Assembly (NCBI RefSeq): GCF_000620665.1
Contig: NZ_KK211162.1
Span: forward strand, 827,764 to 891,763
Direction: 5' to 3'
Length of the DNA: 64,000 nt
DNA from: Sphingomonas sp. URHD0057
Lineage (GTDB): Bacteria; Pseudomonadota; Alphaproteobacteria; Sphingomonadales; Sphingomonadaceae
Position numbers and translations under genes: made by a program. Below the pieces are notes generated by a model. The model was not told where the DNA came from, did no database searches, and saw only the letters and a program-made list of their open reading frames with translations. Positions 20,969-28,371 of this stretch are shown here, piece by piece; position 1 is the stretch's first letter; every line of letters begins with the position of its first letter.

Positions 20969-21555
20969 TGAAGAAATTGCTCGTTTCCGCCGCTGTCGCG
21001 GCGGCCATCCTCACGCCCTCGGTCGCGCTGGCGCAGGCCGTCCCGGCGGCAGTCATCGCGGTCGTCGATCTCGACCGGATCACCACCGAGTGTACGGCCT
21101 GCAAGACGGCGTCCGCCGCGCTGCGCGCTCAGGTCACGTCGCTGCAGAACCGCGAAAAGTCGCTGGCGACACCGCTCCAGACCGAGCAGAAGTCGATCCA
21201 GGCGGCGATCGACGCGCTCCAGGGCAAGGAGCCCGACGCGGCTCTTCAGGCCCGCGTCAAGGCGTTCCAGGCCAGGCAGCAGCAGGGCGCTCAGGAAGTG
21301 CAGGCGCAGCAGGTCCAGATCCAGCGCAACCAGCAATTCATCCAGAAGCAGATCAGCGACAAGCTCGGGCCGATCTATCAATCGGTGATGCAGCGTCGCG
21401 GCGCCAACGTCATGCTCGAGACTGGGGCGACCCTGGCGACGACCACCTCGGTCGACGTCACCAGCGACGTCCTCGCGGCGCTGAACACGGCGATGCCATC
21501 GGTCTCGGTGACAGCGCCGGCGGCGCCCAAGCCGGCCGCGCCGCAGGGCCGCTAA
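20968..21555 (+). CDS. skp: Periplasmic chaperone OmpH/Skp family
   Basis: A 195-residue precursor with a clear signal peptide ([23 protein letters not shown]), a small beta core ([10 protein letters not shown]), and a long Gln-rich coiled-coil pair of helices (about residues 60-130) as in Skp. It carries unfolded outer-membrane proteins to BamA. The start overlaps the bamA stop (TAATG). The C-terminus ends in an Ala/Pro-rich tail. Confidence 0.9.
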   Translation: MKKLLVSAAVAAAILTPSVALAQAVPAAVIAVVDLDRITTECTACKTASAALRAQVTSLQNREKSLATPLQTEQKSIQAAIDALQGKEPDAALQARVKAFQARQQQGAQEVQAQQVQIQRNQQFIQKQISDKLGPIYQSVMQRRGANVMLETGATLATTTSVDVTSDVLAALNTAMPSVSVTAPAAPKPAAPQGR

Positions 21556-21562
21556 GCCACCC

Positions 21563-22039
21563 GTGAACGACCAACCGGCCAGCGCCGCCGACACCACGCT
21601 CGATATCCGGCGAGTGATGGCGGCGCTGCCGCATCGTTATCCGATGCTGCTGATCGATCGCGTCGAATCCCTCGTCCGCGACGAGCGGATCGTCGCGGTC
21701 AAGGCGGTCTCGATCAACGAGGAGTTCTTCCAGGGCCACTTCCCGGGAAGGCCGATCATGCCCGGCGTTCTGCAGGTCGAGGCACTGGCTCAGGCGGCGG
21801 GCGTGCTTGCGATCGAAAGCCTTGGGCTCGCCGGTTCGGGCAAGCTGGTTTACTTCATGTCGATCGACGGCGTGAAGTTCCGCAAGCCAGTGGAGCCCGG
21901 CGTGTTGCTGAAGCTCGAAGTCGAGTTCATCCAGAAGCGCTCCCGCGTTTGCAAGTTCGCGGGCAAGGCGACGCTGGATGGCGAGGTTGCCACGCAGTGC
22001 GAGTTCACGGCGATGATCGCCGATCCGCCCTCGGACTGA
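21563..22039 (+). CDS. fabZ: 3-hydroxyacyl-[ACP] dehydratase FabZ
   Basis: A 158-residue hot-dog-fold dehydratase of fatty-acid elongation. Catalytic His and Glu lie in [13 protein letters not shown] and [20 protein letters not shown]. Start is a GTG 7 bp after skp. Unlike E. coli, lpxD is absent between skp and fabZ, and lpxA/lpxB do not follow. The 3' end overlaps convergent btuD by 35 bp, closing the operon. Confidence 0.96.
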   Translation: MNDQPASAADTTLDIRRVMAALPHRYPMLLIDRVESLVRDERIVAVKAVSINEEFFQGHFPGRPIMPGVLQVEALAQAAGVLAIESLGLAGSGKLVYFMSIDGVKFRKPVEPGVLLKLEVEFIQKRSRVCKFAGKATLDGEVATQCEFTAMIADPPSD

Positions 22040-22733
22040 CCCGCCAGCCGTTCCCAGATCGCAATATTCTGAATGCCTCGGCGAGGACTTCGCTTGCCAG
22101 CATGTCTTCCGGCGGCAAGTCCGCGCGAATCGCGCCGTCCGCGACCAGCAAGGCGCGATCGAAGGCGGGCACGAGCTCGATGTCGTGCAAGGCGACCAGC
22201 GCAGCCGCGCCCGCCGCAACCGTCGAGCGCAGGACCTCAATCATCCGCAGCACCCAATAGGGATCGAGGTTCGACAAGGGTTCGTCGAGCAGCAGCAGGC
22301 GGGGGCGGGGTGCCAGGGTCCGTGCCAGGAGTACGCGAGTCCGCTCGCCGGTCGACAGCCGATCGACCGGCCGATCGGCCAGGCTCTCCAGCTCGAGAAT
22401 GCCGATCAATTCTTCCACCCGGTGGGCATCAGGTGCCGGCAAACCGAGGGCGATGATGTCGCGGGCCAGGATCGGCCAGGCGATCTCGCGGCTAGCCGGC
22501 ATGAAGCCGACGAGCCTGGGGCGCCGCGCCGGCGGGGCGGTGGCGATCGCCTCGCGATCGATCGTCGCCGATCCGGAGCTCGCCTCGATCGCGCCGAGCG
22601 CTCGCAACAGGCTGGTCTTACCGCCGCCGTTGGGGCCGATGACCGCCGTCAGCTGACCCGCTGGTACCTCGAGATCGGTCGCCTGCAGCCGTGCCGCCAG
22701 CGCTATGCCGCGGGCTTCGAAGAGCGCCGTCAT
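22005..22733 (-). CDS. btuD: ABC transporter ATP-binding protein, cobalamin uptake
   Basis: A 242-residue ATPase: Walker [10 protein letters not shown], signature [13 protein letters not shown], Walker [13 protein letters not shown] and switch His ([10 protein letters not shown]). The signature motif is LSTGE rather than LSGGQ, as in some BtuD/FecE relatives. Start is the ATG at 22733, overlapping the permease stop (ATGA). Last gene of the riboswitch-led operon, so its substrate is most likely cobalamin. Confidence 0.9.
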   Translation of the reverse strand: MTALFEARGIALAARLQATDLEVPAGQLTAVIGPNGGGKTSLLRALGAIEASSGSATIDREAIATAPPARRPRLVGFMPASREIAWPILARDIIALGLPAPDAHRVEELIGILELESLADRPVDRLSTGERTRVLLARTLAPRPRLLLLDEPLSNLDPYWVLRMIEVLRSTVAAGAAALVALHDIELVPAFDRALLVADGAIRADLPPEDMLASEVLAEAFRILRSGNGWRVSPRADRRSSP

Positions 22734-23695
22734 GACGTCACCCTCCGCCGCATGGTGACGACGATCCATACGAACAGGGGCGTACCGGCGACCGTTGTCA
22801 GGATGCCCACGGGGATCGTCCGTCCCTCCGGCCCGAAGCGGACCGCGATGTCGGCGACGAGCAGGAGGATGCTTCCGATCAGGCCGGCGGGAACCAGCGC
22901 CTGGCCGGGATGGCCGCGGCTCAGGCGCCGCGCCGCGTACGGCGCCAGCAGGCCGACGAAACCGATCGCGCCGCACACCGATACGCAGGCCCCGATCGCA
23001 ATCGAGGATAGGACAATGACCTGAAGCGCGAGCCGGCGCGGGTCGTAACCGAGCGATGCGAGGACGTCCTCGCCAAGGGCGATCAAGTCCAGGGGGCGGG
23101 AGCGCAGGGCAAGAATCGCGCAGCAGATCGCCGCAGGAATGAGAGCGATCGCGGCCTGGGGCAGGCTGCGGTCGACGAAGCTGCCCATCAGCCAGTCGAA
23201 GCTGTCGTAGAAAGCGAATGGCGAAGGAGCGAGGGCAAGCAGCAGGCTGGTCCCGGCACCCGCCGCAAGCGCGATCGCGATGCCGGCCAGAAGCATCGTT
23301 GTCGTTTCGGCCCGCCTGCCTGCAAGCAACACCATCAGCGCCAGCGCTCCAAGCGAACCGGCGGCGCCCGCTACGGCAAGCGCGAGCGGTTGCGTGGCGC
23401 CGAGCCAGTAAGCGGCGAAGACGGTGCCCAGCGCCGCGCCGCTGCTGCTCCCCGTCACGTCGGGCGAAGCGAGGGGATTGCCGAACAGCGACTGCAGCGC
23501 AGCGCCAGTCATTCCCAGCACAAAGCCATAGCCGAGCACCAGCAGCGTGCGCGGGAGACGAATTTCGAACAGCAATTGCCACGCCGTGTCGGGTGCGCTG
23601 CGCTGGAGCTCCGCGATCGGCGCGAGCGGCGTAACGAGATGCGCCAGCGCCAATGCGAACATCATCATCACCAGCAAGAGGGTCGTTCGGATCAC
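22730..23695 (-). CDS. btuC: ABC transporter permease, FecCD/BtuC family
   Basis: A 321-residue polytopic permease of the vitamin B12/iron-siderophore class. Diagnostic stretches are RLPRTLLVLGYGFVLGMTGAALQ and FVGLLAPYAAR, with GLIGSILLLVADIAVR near the C-terminus. GTG start at 23695 overlaps the stop of the upstream binding-protein gene (GTGA). A cobalamin role is assigned from operon context, since this family also imports haem and siderophores. Confidence 0.9.
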   Translation of the reverse strand: MIRTTLLLVMMMFALALAHLVTPLAPIAELQRSAPDTAWQLLFEIRLPRTLLVLGYGFVLGMTGAALQSLFGNPLASPDVTGSSSGAALGTVFAAYWLGATQPLALAVAGAAGSLGALALMVLLAGRRAETTTMLLAGIAIALAAGAGTSLLLALAPSPFAFYDSFDWLMGSFVDRSLPQAAIALIPAAICCAILALRSRPLDLIALGEDVLASLGYDPRRLALQVIVLSSIAIGACVSVCGAIGFVGLLAPYAARRLSRGHPGQALVPAGLIGSILLLVADIAVRFGPEGRTIPVGILTTVAGTPLFVWIVVTMRRRVTS

Positions 23696-24453
23696 TTCAC
23701 GACTCTCCTCAAGCGTTCGATCTCGGCGATCATCAGCGGGCCCATACAGGTCCAAGCGCGTCCGTCCGTGACGATGCGCCGGGACGTTGCCTGCTGGACG
23801 ATCGGATGCGACAGCCAGCGCACGCCGCCCGACATTTGACCGGATCGATAATCGCTGATTACCAATGCCTTGGGCGGTTCAGTAAGCAAGGTTTCCAAAG
23901 AAACTTTGCCGCCGACGACGGGCCGTTGGCGCAGCCCCGCCAGCCGCAGCCACTGCGCGCCGAGCGAATCCGGGGCGAGGGTGAAGCCGCCACCCGAAAT
24001 CCACATCGCGTCTTCGGCCTTGGTCGGCGCGCTCTGTCGAAGGATCTCGATGCGGCGGACCCACGGGTCGGCTCGATGGACGTCCCCAAGCACAACCGCG
24101 ACGCGCCGCAGGTTCGAGACAACGTCGTCGAGAGTCATTGGAAGCGCGACGTCGACCGGGTGGATACCGATGCGGCTCGCGAGATAGGCCCGCGAGCGGC
24201 CGCCGCCGCCCATGTTGAGAATGACGGCAGGGTGCTCGGCCAGAACCTGCTCAATCGTGCCGTCATTTGCTGGGAAGCGTCGTGCCTTGCGCCACAGCGC
24301 CGTTTCCCGAGGATCGCGCGAGAGGAAGCTGACGCTGGCAATTTCGCCCGGTTTCGCCAGCAACAGGAGCATTTCGTCCGTGCACAGGTTGACCGACGCA
24401 ACGCGCGTTGGTGACGCGGCCGTTACAAGGGCGATGAGGAGAGCAGTTAGCAT
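23692..24453 (-). CDS. btuF: Periplasmic substrate-binding protein of the cobalamin-type ABC importer
   Basis: A 253-residue protein with a short hydrophobic export signal (MLTALLIALVTAASPT) followed by the class III helical-backbone binding fold (RVASVNLCTDEMLLLLAKPGEIASVSFLSRDP). Starts at the ATG at 24453, overlapping the preceding gene by 7 bp. It is the secreted one of two binding proteins in this operon and is the natural partner of the BtuC-like permease. Ligand inferred from the riboswitch and btuB. Confidence 0.82.
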   Translation of the reverse strand: MLTALLIALVTAASPTRVASVNLCTDEMLLLLAKPGEIASVSFLSRDPRETALWRKARRFPANDGTIEQVLAEHPAVILNMGGGGRSRAYLASRIGIHPVDVALPMTLDDVVSNLRRVAVVLGDVHRADPWVRRIEILRQSAPTKAEDAMWISGGGFTLAPDSLGAQWLRLAGLRQRPVVGGKVSLETLLTEPPKALVISDYRSGQMSGGVRWLSHPIVQQATSRRIVTDGRAWTCMGPLMIAEIERLRRVVK

Positions 24454-25382
24454 GACGCGGCCAGGTACGGCGTGAAACGGACCCACGAGCCGTCCTCGGA
24501 TCGCTGAACATCGGCGGGCGCACGGAGCATGTCGGTGACCATTTCGGCCGACTCGACCAGCCGCGGCCCCGGGCGATTGAAGAAATACTGGCCGTCGGCA
24601 ATGAACACACGCCCGTCGCGCACCGCGGTGAGGCTGGCCCAGCCGGCCAGCCGCGTCAACGCCCCCATCTCGGCCAGGCTCTGCTCGACTCGATATCCGC
24701 AGGGCATGACGATGATGACGCCAGGATCCTGCGCGGCTGCGTCCGCCCAATCGACATAGTGCGAATGCTGACCCGCGAGGAGCGGCATCCCACCGGCGAG
24801 CTCGATCAGCTCGGGGATCCAATTGCCGGCGATCATCAACGGATCGACCCATTCAATCGCGAGAACGCGCGAGCGCTCGTCGCCTTTCGGCAGCATCTCG
24901 AGACGTGCCTGCAGCCGACGGACGAGCTCGCGTCCGCGGTCCCCGACGCCGCTCGCGCAAGCGACCGAGGCGATATCACCCCAGACATCGTCCAATGTGT
25001 CGGGCGATAGCGACAACAGCCTGGGCGCCGTGCCCAGCCACGAACCGAGCGCTTCCTCGAGATCCGCCGGTGTCACCGCGCAGACGGCGCACTGCGACTG
25101 GGTCAGGATCACATCGGGCCGGAGACTTCGAAGCAGCTCGGCATCCACTTCGTAGACCGACAGGCCCTGGCGGACGATTTCGTGCACGCGGTCGTCGATC
25201 TGGCGCGAGGTCAGGCCCTTCTCGAGCTTGGTCGAAGTACAGACTGGAAGCCGTTGAACCCATTCGGGATAGTCGCACTCATGCGAGCGGCCGACGAGCT
25301 GCTCGCCGAGACCGAGCGCGACTACGATCTCGGTCGCGCTCGGCAGCAGCGAAACGATCCTCAGGTTTTTCACATCCGCCAT
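24447..25382 (-). CDS. Cobalamin-binding protein without signal peptide
   Basis: A 311-residue class III binding protein (LRIVSLLPSATEIVVALGL) that starts MADVKN and shows no signal peptide. It carries TQSQCAVCAVTPADLEEAL, a Cys-containing block conserved in a BtuF-related subfamily often found beside btuB. Either it acts in the cytoplasm as a cobalamin carrier, or it is exported by an unseen route. The start at 25382 overlaps the 3' end of btuB by 13 bp. Confidence 0.8.
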   Translation of the reverse strand: MADVKNLRIVSLLPSATEIVVALGLGEQLVGRSHECDYPEWVQRLPVCTSTKLEKGLTSRQIDDRVHEIVRQGLSVYEVDAELLRSLRPDVILTQSQCAVCAVTPADLEEALGSWLGTAPRLLSLSPDTLDDVWGDIASVACASGVGDRGRELVRRLQARLEMLPKGDERSRVLAIEWVDPLMIAGNWIPELIELAGGMPLLAGQHSHYVDWADAAAQDPGVIIVMPCGYRVEQSLAEMGALTRLAGWASLTAVRDGRVFIADGQYFFNRPGPRLVESAEMVTDMLRAPADVQRSEDGSWVRFTPYLAASC

Positions 25383-27262
25383 CGCAGGCCTGCATAAGCC
25401 GCCCGGCCCGGCGAGACGAAGCTGAAGACCTGCTCGTAATGCTCGTCGAGGATATTCTCGACGCGGCCGAACAGCTCGAGGTGATCGCTGAGGCGGTAGT
25501 CGGCGTTCCAATTGAGCAAGAGATAGTCGTCGAGCTTGACCCTCAGTGGAGAGCCGAACGGCGGCAAGATGAAGGCGTCGTCGGCCGCCTTGCCGTTGTA
25601 GCGGGCGACGACCGTGGTCCCCCAGCGCTCCCCGGGAACTCGATAATCGACCGCGAGGCTCGCCACGTGCTTCGGCCGGCGGACTTCCTCACGACCCGCC
25701 TCGCGAGCGTGCAGGTAGGTGTAGGCCGCGTCGATTCGCCACGATGGCGTGAGACGCAGGTTGGCGAACGTCTCGACACCGCGTTGCGACGAAACTTCAC
25801 TGCTGTTGGCGCCGACGAAGCCGATGCCCGGCAGGAACGCGAAGATGATCTCGTCGTGCAGCCGGTTGCTGAAATAGGTCGCTCCGATTTGTCCGCGGCC
25901 CGCTCCGAAGTCTTGCTCAATCCCCGCCTCCCAGCCCCGCGACGTCTCCGGCTTGAGATCAGGATTGCCGAGGAATTGACCGTCGACGAAGCCGAACAAC
26001 TCGAAAATTCCGGGATATTTGACTCCCGATCCCGCGGCTGCGCGGAGGCGGGTCCCGCTCGCGAAGCGATAGCTGCCCTGCACCCGGTCGGTCGTGTCGT
26101 TTGCAAAGCGGCTGTTGAAGTCATGGCGGACCGCCGCGCCGAACGCTGCATTGTCGCCGAGGAGAAGTTCGTACTGGCCGACCACACCCGACGTATTGAT
26201 GTGCTTCCAACCGTTGAAGGCGAAGCCGGCAGGGTCGGCATTGCGAAAGGACTCACGCTCACGATCCGCGGCCAGGGTCAGGCGGTGCTTCACGCTGCCA
26301 GTGCCGAAGCGGAACGTCGTGTCGTACGATCCCTTGAACCGACCGCCGCGATCTCCCGAGGTGCGTGCCGACGGGTCGAACGTGTCCCGCTTCACGTCCG
26401 CGAATTGCGCCGACAGCGCGTGGCTCCATCGTCCGTCGAGCAAATCGAGCTCGCCCCGAGCCAATCCATAAAGAGCGTCGTTTTTCAGATACGTGCCCGG
26501 CGAATCGATCGTCTGACCGAAGGTCGGGCTCGCCGGATCGGCCTCGGAGAGGTTGAAGTCGCTCTTGAGCCGTGAGTAGCGCAACACCCCTGTCAGACGA
26601 AAATTGGGAGCGGGGGTCGCGCCGAGCTTCGCCGACGCCGCCTCGCCGTCGGAGCCGAGCTCGCGCGAGCCATCCCTCGCATTGGGTGTGCCGCCGGTCC
26701 GGCGTCCCGTTGCCGTCAGCGCATAGTCGAAGTGCCCGCTGGCGCCGGCCGCGCGTGCGGAGGCGTTCACCGTGGCGAACGACCCGCCTTCCAGTCGCGC
26801 CGAGACGCCCGGCGCCTCGCGACCGCTTGCCGTGATGTACTGCACCACCCCGCCGATCGCATCCGAGCCGTAGATGGCGCTCTGCTGTCCGCGCAGCACT
26901 TCGACCTTGCTTGCCTCATCGGCCTGCAGGCTGCTGAAATCGAATTCCCCGAAGAACGGATCCGAGACCTCGATGCCGTCGATGAGCACCAGCACATGAT
27001 TGCCCTCGGTGCCGCGAAGGCGGATCTGACTTAGTCCCGGGGTACCGGCGACCGCGACGCCCGGCACGTCGCGAAGGGCGTCCGACAGGTCGCGGACCTG
27101 GCGCCGCTCGATCGCGTCGCTGTCGATCACCGTCACCGATCCGCCGATCTGGTCCGCGGGAATGCCCTGGCCGGAGCGGTCGCCAGTGACGACGATCGTC
27201 TGGTCTGGCGGCACCTTCGCTGCAACTGCTTCCGCAGCGATCAAGATGAATGCTGAAATCAT
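25370..27262 (-). CDS. btuB: TonB-dependent outer membrane cobalamin receptor
   Basis: A 630-residue receptor. Short signal sequence, a TonB-box-like QTIVVTG near residue 22, plug domain (SVTVIDSDAIERRQVRDLSDALRDVPGV; RLRGTEGNHVLVLIDGIEVSD), then a 22-strand-type barrel ending WRM, with the C-terminal ILDEHYEQVFSF. Imports vitamin B12 into the periplasm. First gene of the operon. The ATG is preceded by AGGAGG (27270-27275) and by the cobalamin riboswitch, which gives strong support for the substrate. Confidence 0.93.
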   Translation of the reverse strand: MISAFILIAAEAVAAKVPPDQTIVVTGDRSGQGIPADQIGGSVTVIDSDAIERRQVRDLSDALRDVPGVAVAGTPGLSQIRLRGTEGNHVLVLIDGIEVSDPFFGEFDFSSLQADEASKVEVLRGQQSAIYGSDAIGGVVQYITASGREAPGVSARLEGGSFATVNASARAAGASGHFDYALTATGRRTGGTPNARDGSRELGSDGEAASAKLGATPAPNFRLTGVLRYSRLKSDFNLSEADPASPTFGQTIDSPGTYLKNDALYGLARGELDLLDGRWSHALSAQFADVKRDTFDPSARTSGDRGGRFKGSYDTTFRFGTGSVKHRLTLAADRERESFRNADPAGFAFNGWKHINTSGVVGQYELLLGDNAAFGAAVRHDFNSRFANDTTDRVQGSYRFASGTRLRAAAGSGVKYPGIFELFGFVDGQFLGNPDLKPETSRGWEAGIEQDFGAGRGQIGATYFSNRLHDEIIFAFLPGIGFVGANSSEVSSQRGVETFANLRLTPSWRIDAAYTYLHAREAGREEVRRPKHVASLAVDYRVPGERWGTTVVARYNGKAADDAFILPPFGSPLRVKLDDYLLLNWNADYRLSDHLELFGRVENILDEHYEQVFSFVSPGRAAYAGLRWRM

Positions 27263-27269
27263 TGGTCAA

Positions 27270-27295
27270 CCTCCTGAAACGACACGAACATGTCG
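27270..27295 (-). promoter_or_regulatory. Riboswitch expression platform: hairpin plus btuB ribosome site
   Basis: On the minus strand, the hairpin CGACA-TGTTCG-TGTCG (27280-27295) ends 4 bp before the Shine-Dalgarno AGGAGG (27270-27275). Cobalamin riboswitches commonly control a hairpin at this position through a kissing-loop contact, so control of translation initiation is likely. Confidence 0.6.
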
Positions 27296-27353
27296 TCACA
27301 AGAGGGACCTCGCCCTCCGCCCCGCGGCTGCTCCCGGCCGGGAAACGAACGAC

Positions 27354-27475
27354 GGATCAAGGCAAGTGTCTGACTCGAAGGAGCGTGTCGCTCCGTCCTA
27401 CAGTTGCGGGCACAGCGCCGGATTCAACACCGGCTTCCTTGTTAGCCGACGGTCGTAACCGCCGGACCCTGATCC
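27354..27475 (-). promoter_or_regulatory. Cobalamin riboswitch
   Basis: Minus-strand leader of btuB. The closing P1 stem pairs GGATCAGGG (27467-27475) with CCTTGATCC (27354-27362). Inside, in order, are AAGGAAGCCGGTG, ATCCGGCGCTGTGCCCGCAA and CTGTAGGACGGAG, then a short GGAGCG/CGCTCC hairpin and the B12 box GAGTCAGACACTTGCC (27361-27376). These match the conserved core of cobalamin aptamers. The peripheral arm is short, so this is a compact variant. It should shut off btuB and the following ABC genes when cobalamin is plentiful. Confidence 0.93.
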
Positions 27476-27483
27476 TGCGCTCA

Positions 27484-27512
27484 CGGCTGAACCGGCGCTC
27501 GAACCTTGTCAA
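27484..27512 (-). promoter_or_regulatory. Predicted promoter of the riboswitch-btuB operon
   Basis: On the minus strand TTGACA (27512-27507), a 17 bp spacer and CAGCCG (27489-27484). The expected transcription start is near 27477, two bases before the P1 stem of the riboswitch. The -10 box is poor, but the -35 is consensus and the start position fits. The -35 box occupies nearly the same bases as the -35 of the divergent rpmE promoter. Confidence 0.45.
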
Positions 27513-27534
27513 GAACAGGCCCGTCCGCTAGGGG
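27506..27534 (+). promoter_or_regulatory. Predicted rpmE promoter
   Basis: TTGTCA (27506-27511), 17 bp spacer, TAGGGG (27529-27534). It resembles the rpsB promoter at 11346-11374 in both boxes, spacer length and spacer sequence. The leader to the rpmE ATG would be about 50 nt. Confidence 0.5.
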
Positions 27535-27591
27535 CGCGCGACACTTGTTGCGGCTGGTCGGAAACCAGCTGCTAACCCAAGGAAAATCAAG

Positions 27592-27822
27592 ATGAAGTCC
27601 GAAGGCCATCCCGATTATCACATGATCACCGTCGAAATGACCGACGGGACCAAGTTCCAGACCCGTTCGACCTGGGGCAAGGAAGGCGACACTCTCCACC
27701 TCGAGATTGATCCCAAGGTCCACCCGGCGTGGACCGGCGGCAACCAGAAGCTGCTCGATGCTGGTGGCCAGGTGGCGCGCTTCAACAAGCGCTTTGGCGG
27801 ACTCACCCTCGGCAAGAAGTAA
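27592..27822 (+). CDS. rpmE: 50S ribosomal protein L31
   Basis: A 76-residue L31. [24 protein letters not shown] and [15 protein letters not shown] are characteristic. It lacks the CxxC zinc motif, so it is the zinc-independent form typical of alphaproteobacteria. Divergent from the cobalamin operon; the acetyltransferase gene follows after 3 bp. Confidence 0.95.
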   Translation: MKSEGHPDYHMITVEMTDGTKFQTRSTWGKEGDTLHLEIDPKVHPAWTGGNQKLLDAGGQVARFNKRFGGLTLGKK

Positions 27823-27825
27823 GCC

Positions 27826-28371
27826 TTGCGGTTCTCGCCGCTGACCTCGGCTCCAGTGCTGGAGACCGAGCGTCTGATTTTGCGCGGATTCGTCGAGGAC
27901 GACCTGCCGTCCCACGCAGCGATGCTCTCCGATCCCGAGGTGATGAAGCATTTCGGCGGCGCGCAGTTCGGCCGCGAGGAGTCGTTCCGCCGGCTGCTCG
28001 GCGGCGTCGGTCTGTGGCAGCTGCAAGGGACGGGGCTGCTCGGTGCCGAGCGGAAATCAGACGGCAAGCTGGTCGGTCACGTCGGATTGTTCGATTACCA
28101 CCGCGAAATGGAGCCGCTGATCGAAGGCGTGCCCGAGCTCGGGTACATCTTTGCGACCGAGGTCCACGGTCAGGGCATCGCCAGGGAGGCGTGCGACGCG
28201 CTGCTCGGCTGGGCCGATGCCCAGTTGGACGCGGATGAGACGGTCGCGATCATTTCGATCGGCAACGACCCGTCGATGAAGCTTGCCGCGCGTTTGGGCT
28301 ACGAGCGCGAGCCCGACGGGGTCTATCGGAACGAGCCGGTCAGCCTGTGGCGGCGCAGACGCCCGGCCTGA
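27826..28371 (+). CDS. GNAT-family N-acetyltransferase (RimJ/RimL-like)
   Basis: A 181-residue acetyltransferase: the N-terminal motif LETERLILRGFVEDDL, a central ELGYIFATEVHGQGIAREA (acetyl-CoA binding region) and ISIGNDPSMKLAARLGY. Related enzymes acetylate ribosomal proteins or small molecules; the target is not evident. It starts at a TTG 3 bp after rpmE, suggesting co-transcription. The stop abuts the stop of the convergent DUF2207 gene. Confidence 0.85.
   Translation: MRFSPLTSAPVLETERLILRGFVEDDLPSHAAMLSDPEVMKHFGGAQFGREESFRRLLGGVGLWQLQGTGLLGAERKSDGKLVGHVGLFDYHREMEPLIEGVPELGYIFATEVHGQGIAREACDALLGWADAQLDADETVAIISIGNDPSMKLAARLGYEREPDGVYRNEPVSLWRRRRPA

Noticed and set aside
22734-23582. Upstream extension of the btuD frame
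   Set aside because: It runs out of frame through the permease gene on the same strand. Similarity to ATPases begins at the ATG at 22733.
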